NCBI GenBank assembly: GCA_903938935.1
Contig: CAJAFD010000250.1
Location: 1 to 5,170, forward strand
DNA: 5,170 nucleotides
From: an uncultured Opitutia bacterium
Lineage (GTDB): Bacteria > Verrucomicrobiota > Verrucomicrobiia > Opitutales > Opitutaceae
Reading direction: 5' to 3'
Numbering within the stretch: position 1 is the first letter of the stretch; the number at the start of each line of letters is the position of its first letter. This document shows positions 1 through 5,170 of the stretch, one piece after another. The notes under the pieces are model-generated. The model was given only the letters and a program-made list of their open reading frames with translations. It did no database searches and was not told where the DNA came from. A program made the position numbers and the translations under genes.

Positions 1-41
1 ATAAACAACATGACGGTAAATTTTAATGAGGCGAAACGAAA
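1..41. other. Spacer downstream of the beta-helix gene, possible start of a next minus-strand gene
   Basis: No GC-rich hairpin followed by a T-run is visible after the stop at 42-44, so transcription may continue leftwards. An ATG on the minus strand at 11-9 is followed by TTG TTT, which would be the first codons of another gene 30 bp after the stop, but only three codons are visible and no Shine-Dalgarno site precedes it. Confidence 0.2.
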
Positions 42-2723
42 TTACCTCGGTTGAAAATCACCCGCTTCAGGTAGACCAGAGGTCACCGCTTTGCCGGGAA
101 ATTTTTCCCGATATTCGCGAGCCATGCGGGCGATGGACGCGGCCGAGGGTTTACCACCTTTCCAAAGGCGCTCGTGTTGACGTGGCGCGAGGCTCAGGCC
201 GCCGCGCGGCGCAAATTCATCGCCGCGCTCGGTCCGCCACCAATAAGTCAGATCAATCACGTCAATGGTGGCTGCTCGCGTCGGATCCGCCAAGATTGCG
301 TCTTGCACATCTTTGGGTGCGCTGAGCGAGATCAGCGGATGCAGCCCCGTCTCTCGCTCCCATTCCGCGATGACGTCGATCCAAAATTGCATGAAAGATA
401 ACGGCCCACTGTTCTCCGCGCTGAGCGTGTGGATCACGTTGGGTTCATCCGAGAGATTCGAGAGGCAGTGTCGGATATAAGACCGATGCAACTCGCGGCG
501 AATGGGGTGCGTGATGTCGTAAAAAGCATCGGCCATCTTGATCGTGTCGCCCGTAACCGGCGGTGGTTCGACGAAGTCGGTGGCATTGATGTTATTCGCA
601 GATCTCCAGGGGGAATCCATCCAGTGCGCAGCCGACTCGATGAGATTGTGCTGGAAATACATTTCATTCACTAGGACTAGACCGCGAGCGTGCGCTTCGG
701 TGGCGAACTCACGGAGTCGGCTAAAGTACCAAGGATTATATTTTGTAAGGTCGTAACGACTCAGTCCATCCCAAGCCTTTCCTTGTCCGCTGCGGGTAAA
801 AGGTTGCTCATAAAATGGCGGATAAACGTCACCGTCTGGGCGACGAATCAATTGGTGATCAATGCGTCGGCGATCATACCAGAGCCCATAGTGGTGACGA
901 AAAGCCACTTGGCCGTTGCGCTCCATCGCCGTCGCAACGGCGGCAATTTCATCGGTGAGTCCGGTGCCAGTTCGCCCCGGAGCAAATCGCGTGATCGCAG
1001 CACCAAAATCTCCTGCGCGGGACGGTTCAAGTCGGCCCAACCACCAGGCGGTCTCCGTTTGTTTCCCTTGCAGCGGCGAGCCACCAACGGTGAGCCAACC
1101 ATCAACCAATGCTAGAGTCCGTACGGCAGAGCCTGGGGCTTTCGGCGATTGGGCCAAAGAGAGATGGGGTTGCACCGACTCGATGCGCGGAGCCGTTTCA
1201 TCAATCGAATATCGCCGCGGCGCCAAAACCGAGAGCGCGGCTTGGCCACAGCGTTCTTGCAGTTGCGCACGGTACAGACTCACGGGCTTGGCGAATTCGT
1301 TCACCTGGCTCCAAGTGCCGTCGCCGAGAAATTGCCCCCAAACGCCCACCGCCCAATTATGCGCGCCTGGAGGTTGCCGCACAATCACGACGGATGCCGA
1401 GGAATTCCATAACATCGCATTCGCGGCGGCCCAGCCTACGCCTTGGTTCCATGTTTCGAGATTATCCAGCCGCAACGATCCTCCGTCGATCTGCGCCCCA
1501 TCATATAAAACCCCGGACGCCCAACTCCCAATGGACCCGCTGAAACCCTGTGTTTCGCGCGCAGCGCACTCTAAAAAAACATTCGGCCCAGCAGCGAGGT
1601 AGCAGACGGTAAAATCGTTACCGCCCTGCTCTGCCGTGCAGCGCAGAAAAAGCGTCTGCTGGCCGCGCGTATGAAACGCCATGCGCCGATACCCTCCGCG
1701 TTCCGCGACGGGGGCGAGAGACACGCAATCTTGCACGGTGACTCGCGCGACTTTGGCGCCCACCTGCACCACACTACTGGCGAAATGTACGGCCGTGACA
1801 TCAGCCACCCACACATCCTTGGCGGCATGGAGGTCGATCGCATTCCACGCGTGATCTTCGTCGACGACGTTTGCTGCGTCAAAAGCGGATTCACAGCGGA
1901 GATTTTCGATTCCGGCATTTTGAATGTACCCGCTTTGAACATAGGCCTGCACGGTAGCCCCTCCATATCGGCTCTCCAACGCCACCGTAAGCGGCGCATC
2001 CAAGGTGATCTTCCGTCCGTCCACCGCCGCTACCACGCGATCCCAACGCACATTAAACGCTCCCGGCTTCCAAGTGTAAGGCTGACGTCCGGGGGCCACA
2101 TCCATGCCCACGGCTTGAATCCACTCCCCTGGGCTCGGACGTTCGAGAGTGATGCTCATGCCCGGCGACAACCCGTGGTCCAATTGAACTAGGCTCAACG
2201 TGGTCGCGCCCACCGGCACGTAACTATCAGCCACCGTGAATTGCGCGCCGGCGTTTTTTCGCGAATCAGTACCACCGAGTTCGATCAAAGCCCGGCGGCC
2301 CGTGCCGGCTGCCACCAGTACTGTGCCGGTTGGCCCTGACCCCGCACCACGCAAAACGACGCCACTCGCGCGAATTTTTAATTGGCCGGCAATCGTGTAA
2401 CGACCCGCCGCAATTTGAACAGCACCGCGAAATCCACGCGCATCCGCCGGCAAACTGGAGACATAATCTATCGCCGCTTGCACCCATCGCTCCGCATCCC
2501 CCGACACCGGCCCAACCGCCACCCGCACCGGTACGTGCGGCCACGCCACGCCCCCTCCCGCATAACCGGCGCCAGAAAAATCCGGCACGCGATCCCCCCG
2601 CTCAGTCAAAGCATACACGAGGTTTCCGTCTGCCCCGAAATTTACGGGCGAAGGCACTTGCTTCGCCCAGGTGGCCCCCAAGCCCAAAACTAAACAGAGC
2701 ACGCTGCGGCGAATGAAAATCAT
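42..2723 (-). CDS. Exported beta-helix / DUF6298-like glycosidase fusion protein
   Basis: This 893-residue protein has two modules. Residues 1-20 form a Sec signal peptide (R5-R6, then a hydrophobic core, likely cut after A20 in TWA|KQ); there is no lipobox. Residues 27-500 look like a right-handed parallel beta-helix of the pectate-lyase superfamily: FGADG at 29-33, the helical AERWVQAAIDYVSSLP at 77-92, the strand GAVQIAAGRYTI at 100-111, VVLRGAGSG at 122-130, and later short coils such as RVTVQDC (327-333), TLFLRC (357-362) and NVFLEC (381-386). After a linker (about 500-540), residues 540-893 resemble DUF6298, a presumed TIM-barrel glycosidase: HHYGLWYDRRR at 610-620, YEQPF at 638-642, KYNPWYFSRL at 661-670, YFQHN at 689-693, HPIRRELHRSYIR at 739-751, SAENSG at 768-773 and the YWW at 827-829. 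E687 (after N686) and E770 are candidate catalytic acids. The start is fixed by the ATGA overlap with the upstream gene and an AAGGG site 9 nt before the ATG. The family assignment is from memory; substrate and reaction are unknown. The end may be short (see findings). Confidence 0.88.
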   Translation of the reverse strand: MIFIRRSVLCLVLGLGATWAKQVPSPVNFGADGNLVYALTERGDRVPDFSGAGYAGGGVAWPHVPVRVAVGPVSGDAERWVQAAIDYVSSLPADARGFRGAVQIAAGRYTIAGQLKIRASGVVLRGAGSGPTGTVLVAAGTGRRALIELGGTDSRKNAGAQFTVADSYVPVGATTLSLVQLDHGLSPGMSITLERPSPGEWIQAVGMDVAPGRQPYTWKPGAFNVRWDRVVAAVDGRKITLDAPLTVALESRYGGATVQAYVQSGYIQNAGIENLRCESAFDAANVVDEDHAWNAIDLHAAKDVWVADVTAVHFASSVVQVGAKVARVTVQDCVSLAPVAERGGYRRMAFHTRGQQTLFLRCTAEQGGNDFTVCYLAAGPNVFLECAARETQGFSGSIGSWASGVLYDGAQIDGGSLRLDNLETWNQGVGWAAANAMLWNSSASVVIVRQPPGAHNWAVGVWGQFLGDGTWSQVNEFAKPVSLYRAQLQERCGQAALSVLAPRRYSIDETAPRIESVQPHLSLAQSPKAPGSAVRTLALVDGWLTVGGSPLQGKQTETAWWLGRLEPSRAGDFGAAITRFAPGRTGTGLTDEIAAVATAMERNGQVAFRHHYGLWYDRRRIDHQLIRRPDGDVYPPFYEQPFTRSGQGKAWDGLSRYDLTKYNPWYFSRLREFATEAHARGLVLVNEMYFQHNLIESAAHWMDSPWRSANNINATDFVEPPPVTGDTIKMADAFYDITHPIRRELHRSYIRHCLSNLSDEPNVIHTLSAENSGPLSFMQFWIDVIAEWERETGLHPLISLSAPKDVQDAILADPTRAATIDVIDLTYWWRTERGDEFAPRGGLSLAPRQHERLWKGGKPSAASIARMAREYREKFPGKAVTSGLPEAGDFQPR

Positions 2724-4279
2724 GGCAATTGGCCCTTAATCAGGCCCAGTCGATCGGCGCGGGCGATCAATTTCCCGTCAGCCAAAACCTGCAATCCTAC
2801 GCCTCGACCAAAATGTTTTCCATCGGCGTCCCAGAGGATAGTCAACTCGCGTCCATGATACCTCACGCGATCCAACTTAAACCAGTTCCATTGCCCCTCA
2901 GGCAGCAGCGGATGGACTTCGACCCAATCATCGGAACGCGGCCGCAGACCCACCACGCCCGTGATCACCAAATCGGCAAACGTGGAGTGATTGTAGTACC
3001 GGCTTCTCTCGTCCCGGCCCTTGAGCCAAGCTCCGGTCGTCTCGTCATGATATTCTCCGATGTAGGGTAAGCCATCGTAGCGGTGGGAGCGGACGTAGGT
3101 TTGAAACGCTTCGAAATAATCGCGCCGCGCGATCACGTCCGTCGGGTAATCGCGCAAGACATTCCCCAAAGCGACGAGAGTTTGTGACGTCGCAAACGGC
3201 CACACCGGACCATCCCACTCACATTTACCCGTCCCATGTGTACGAAAACCCGCGTGACGTCGCTCGGCTGTGGTCAGCCCCATCGCCCCGTGAAACCCCT
3301 GCGGATCGATCAGCTGAGCCCAAGCCGCTTCGTACCCTTTCTGCGGCCGAGGGAGCCCAAAATACCAAGGGATAAAGCCGATCGCCTCGCGGGCATCGCT
3401 GAAAGAACCGTCTTCGTAGCGCACCTTAAAAAATTGCGCTTTGGCGTCCCACAACGTCGCCAACGTGAGCTTTTGCAAACGCTCCGCTTTCTCCGTAAAC
3501 TCAGTCGCTAAATCGTTCCGCCCGGCCCAACGCGCGATGGCCGCAATCGCCTGGGCGTTACCAAACATATAACTGTTAATGGTTGGGCGGATATTTTTCT
3601 TAGTACGCGATCCACTGATGGACTCCTCCATCGCATCCCAGACATCGTATTGCCAAAAAAGTCCGTCCGGGCGCTGTTTTTCTTGCGTCCAATTTTGGTA
3701 ATCGGCGACCAAATCATCCAGCAATCCGACGGCAAAACACTCATCCCCTGTGACGCACGACCGAGCATAAACGGCATGAGCGAGCCACTGACTATATTTA
3801 TGCAAATGAGTCTGGCTACGACCAGCCGGACCACCGCGCATCCAATAGAGCACCGTGTCGTCCAGATATTTCGAATCCCTTAACCAACGACCTTCCGCGA
3901 GATGGTGACCTAAGCCACTGCTCACGGGTTTAGGCCTCGTGATAAACTCTGTGAATACATAGCGCTCCCCGGTGTCTGGACCGCGTCGCAGATGCTTCCG
4001 AAAAGCCCACCATCGAAAATAGTAAATTTCTTCCACCGCAGCATCCGGACACTCAAACAACGGGATCGCAGTCCGTAACCAAGCCCCCGCCTCCGCGTTG
4101 GAAACCAAATTGATCACGGGCTCATTCTCCATCGCGTTAAATCGCGCAACCGCTCGATCCAAGGGAGCAAAATTTATCAGCGACTCAGTCGCGCCGACCT
4201 CGGCGCACACTGCCCCGATCATAAATAAAACAGCACACCAACACCCCAGAAACCAATCGTCGTTTTTCAATGGAGCCAT
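2720..4279 (-). CDS. Exported (alpha/alpha)6-barrel glycoside hydrolase, GH63/MGH1-like
   Basis: A probable exo-acting glycoside hydrolase with a six-hairpin toroid fold. Numbering here starts at the TTG at 4333, the upstream limit of the open frame (537 residues). Landmarks are FWQYDVWDAMEESISGSR (226-243), NSYMFGNAQAIAAIARWAG (253-271), CEWDGPVWPFATSQTL (371-386), GEYHDETTGAW (426-436) and NHSTFADLVITGVVGLRP (448-465), followed by a C-terminal beta-sandwich-like segment (466-537). The GPVWP motif and the order of these blocks are typical of GH63/GH37-like enzymes. Inverting hydrolases of this type use an Asp acid in the first block and a Glu base late in the barrel, so D230 or D233 and E427 or E431 are candidates. 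I prefer the ATG at 4279 (residue 19): it gives a compact signal peptide with K23, a hydrophobic run WFLGCWCAVLFMIGAVCA (27-44) and likely cleavage after A44. DNA upstream of it is AT-richer than the gene. ATG at 4327 and TTG at 4333 remain possible; an in-frame stop lies at 4337-4339. The substrate is not identifiable. Confidence 0.87.
   Translation of the reverse strand: MAPLKNDDWFLGCWCAVLFMIGAVCAEVGATESLINFAPLDRAVARFNAMENEPVINLVSNAEAGAWLRTAIPLFECPDAAVEEIYYFRWWAFRKHLRRGPDTGERYVFTEFITRPKPVSSGLGHHLAEGRWLRDSKYLDDTVLYWMRGGPAGRSQTHLHKYSQWLAHAVYARSCVTGDECFAVGLLDDLVADYQNWTQEKQRPDGLFWQYDVWDAMEESISGSRTKKNIRPTINSYMFGNAQAIAAIARWAGRNDLATEFTEKAERLQKLTLATLWDAKAQFFKVRYEDGSFSDAREAIGFIPWYFGLPRPQKGYEAAWAQLIDPQGFHGAMGLTTAERRHAGFRTHGTGKCEWDGPVWPFATSQTLVALGNVLRDYPTDVIARRDYFEAFQTYVRSHRYDGLPYIGEYHDETTGAWLKGRDERSRYYNHSTFADLVITGVVGLRPRSDDWVEVHPLLPEGQWNWFKLDRVRYHGRELTILWDADGKHFGRGVGLQVLADGKLIARADRLGLIKGQLP
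2733..2737 (-). promoter_or_regulatory. Ribosome binding site for the beta-helix gene
   Basis: On the minus strand AAGGG lies 9 nt before the ATG at 2723 and inside the last codons of the upstream hydrolase gene. It supports this start and, with the ATGA overlap (TGA at 2722-2720, ATG at 2723-2721), suggests coupled translation of the two proteins. Confidence 0.5.
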
Positions 4280-4329
4280 AGATGCGATGTTAATTACAAA
4301 AGAGAGATCCCGTAAGCGATATCGCATAG

Positions 4330-4345
4330 ACAAGCTTCACAAGCT
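4330..4345. repeat. Direct repeat ACAAGCT with 9-bp period
   Basis: ACAAGCT occurs at 4330-4336 and again at 4339-4345, separated by TC. The same stretch contains the small dyad AGCTT-CAC-AAGCT (4333-4345). It lies just upstream of, or across, the possible early starts of the minus-strand hydrolase gene. It could be part of an operator or a small 5' leader hairpin, or be chance. Confidence 0.25.
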
Positions 4346-4372
4346 GAACTACGGCGAGAAATAATTCTACTC

Positions 4373-4398
4373 GATTCAACTCGGTTACTTCCTGAATC
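4373..4398. repeat. Inverted repeat, candidate operator
   Basis: GATTCA at 4373-4378 and its exact reverse complement TGAATC at 4393-4398 are separated by 14 bp, so the half-site centres lie 20 bp apart, about two helical turns. This spacing suits a dimeric DNA-binding protein placing both halves on one face of the helix. It overlaps a 10-bp imperfect direct repeat beginning ACTCG at 4369 and 4379 (7 of 10 bases identical). A role is inferred only from symmetry and its position between divergent genes; 6-bp arms can arise by chance. Confidence 0.3.
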
Positions 4399-4481
4399 AT
4401 ACTACATCGTACGCCCCCAATGCCCGAAAGCGCTCTGGGATTACTTGCTCATAGACTACTTAAAACCCCAACTCGCCCGCT

Positions 4482-5170
4482 ATGCGCCTCACCTTTAATT
4501 CGATCTTAATATCCCTGGGCGCGAATCTTTGCATCGCAGCAACATCGCCCGACACAACAACCGCACCCTTGCGCTACGTCGGCACCACCGTCGCAACCAG
4601 CGACGCGGATGGTGCACTCCGCCCAGCCATCGGCGTGCAAAATTTTCAAGTCGTTCGAGCCAACCGCACCGCATCCGAGCATCGCGATCATTTGCCCGAC
4701 ACCTACCTACACCAACCGATGCTCGCTTGGGCCCACGGCAAATTCTACCTCGAGTACCTCAGCGCCCCGCGCAACGAACACGAAGCGCCCACCAACACGT
4801 CCCTCACCACCTCGATCGACGGACGCACCTGGGATGCGCCCCGCACAATCTTCCCGGCCTTCCTCTTGCCCGACGGCTCGTCGACCATCGCTCATCAACG
4901 CATGGGCTTTTACATCGCTCCCAACGGCCGACTGCTCGCCCTCGCCTTTTACGGAAAACCACCCACGCCCAACGACGGCACAGGCATCGGTCGCGCCGTG
5001 CGCGAGATTTACCCCGACGAAACCTTCGGTCCCATTTATTTCATACGCCTCAACGCCAAAAATCCTTACCCCCAGTTCACTCCGCCCTACGACCGCTACG
5101 ATACCTCGCCCGATCGCGAATTCGTCACCGCCTGCGAAGCCCTGCTCGCCGATAAACTCATGACCGCCCA
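4482..5170 (+). CDS. Exported sialidase/BNR-type beta-propeller protein, 5' part (runs off window)
   Basis: An open frame of 229 codons with no stop before the window edge, so the C-terminus is missing. The ATG at 4482 is the first start after an in-frame TAA at 4461-4463. Residues 1-20 read as a signal peptide (R2, core ILISLGANLCIAA, likely cleavage near A20). The rest looks like the first blades of a beta-propeller: TYLHQPMLAWAHGKFYLEYL (74-93); a shortened Asp-box SIDGRTW (111-117) followed by the usual blade strand; HQRMGFYIAPNGRLLALAFYG (138-158); and GIGRAVREI (168-176) leading to FGPIYFIR (182-189). Asp-boxes are structural signatures of sialidase and BNR-repeat propellers, not proof of sialidase activity. 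H77 and H138, both in HQ motifs, are plausible functional residues. Propeller families such as GH145 and PL42, which act on rhamnose-glucuronate linkages, are possible relatives, but I cannot confirm this. It is divergently placed from the two hydrolase genes and may share their control region. No clear Shine-Dalgarno sequence precedes it. Confidence 0.85.
   Translation, partial: MRLTFNSILISLGANLCIAATSPDTTTAPLRYVGTTVATSDADGALRPAIGVQNFQVVRANRTASEHRDHLPDTYLHQPMLAWAHGKFYLEYLSAPRNEHEAPTNTSLTTSIDGRTWDAPRTIFPAFLLPDGSSTIAHQRMGFYIAPNGRLLALAFYGKPPTPNDGTGIGRAVREIYPDETFGPIYFIRLNAKNPYPQFTPPYDRYDTSPDREFVTACEALLADKLMTA

Larger units (their letters stand above)
4280..4481. promoter_or_regulatory. Divergent intergenic control region
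   Basis: This 202-bp stretch separates the divergent starts at 4279 (minus) and 4482 (plus); if the minus gene starts at 4327 it shrinks to 154 bp. It should hold promoters for both directions. It is AT-richer than the flanking genes, especially near 4280-4330 and 4361-4410. I found no convincing sigma-70 pair: the best plus-strand candidate (TTCAAC at 4376-4381, CATACT at 4398-4403) matches only about half of the consensus. It contains a 26-bp dyad and two short direct repeats, described separately. No RNA gene or riboswitch is apparent. Confidence 0.6.

Noticed and set aside
20..52. Possible terminator after the beta-helix gene (GAGG ... CCTC)
   Set aside because: The stem is only 4 bp with a 13-nt loop and no following T-run on the minus strand.
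916..1602. 228-codon plus-strand open frame antisense to the beta-helix gene
   Set aside because: It is a shadow of the minus-strand coding sequence: its product is low in recognisable structure and rich in Arg, Ser, Pro and Ala, and the opposite strand encodes a clear family protein throughout.
2330..2716. 128- and 103-codon plus-strand frames opposite the 5' end of the beta-helix gene
   Set aside because: Products are Pro/Arg/His-rich shadows; the minus strand here encodes the signal peptide and first beta-helix coils.
2694..2723. Lipoprotein signal in the beta-helix protein (C10)
   Set aside because: C10 is inside the hydrophobic core and is preceded by S-V-L, without the small residues required of a lipobox.
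4398..4413. CGTACG palindrome and CATACT -10-like element
   Set aside because: A 6-bp palindrome is expected by chance, and the hexamer pairs poorly with any -35 element at 16-18 bp.
4420..4509. 29-codon plus-strand open frame starting ATG CCC GAA
   Set aside because: Very short, lacks a ribosome binding site and overlaps the start of the propeller gene out of frame; a leader peptide cannot be excluded but nothing supports it.
4529..5155. 208-codon plus-strand open frame, and a 184-codon frame at 4609-5163
   Set aside because: Both lie inside the propeller gene in other frames and give Arg/His- or Pro/Thr-rich products with no family features, while the frame from 4482 has a signal peptide and an Asp-box.

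Overview
The window carries three genes for exported proteins that look like carbohydrate-active enzymes. There are no RNA genes, mobile elements or CRISPR arrays that I can see. The organism is most likely a Gram-negative polysaccharide degrader, perhaps Verrucomicrobiota (Opitutae-like), with Planctomycetota or Bacteroidota-related lineages as alternatives. This rests on the protein families and on the moderately GC-rich coding sequence with few clear Shine-Dalgarno sites; no marker gene is present, so it is inference.

Layout, left to right. Positions 1-41 are a short spacer with no terminator and possibly the first codons of a further minus-strand gene. Positions 42-2723 (minus) encode an 893-residue exported fusion of a right-handed beta-helix (pectate-lyase-superfamily type) and a C-terminal glycosidase-like domain that I recognise as resembling the uncharacterised DUF6298 family. 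Positions 2720-4279 (minus; frame open to 4333) encode an exported (alpha/alpha)6-barrel glycoside hydrolase of the GH63/MGH1-like type. Its stop overlaps the start of the beta-helix gene as ATGA, so the two are almost certainly co-transcribed and translationally coupled. Positions 4280-4481 are a 202-bp divergent intergenic region with a 26-bp dyad and two short direct repeats that could bind a regulator. From 4482 to the right edge (plus) runs the 5' part of an exported beta-propeller protein of the sialidase/BNR type, cut off by the window end.

The simplest reading is a small degradation locus for a complex, probably uronic-acid- or rhamnose-containing, plant or algal polysaccharide. A propeller enzyme and a beta-helix/TIM-type enzyme would attack the backbone or side chains, and the (alpha/alpha)6 hydrolase would trim the products. 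The substrate cannot be read from the sequence. The DUF6298-like domain and the propeller are the parts most likely to hide an undescribed activity.
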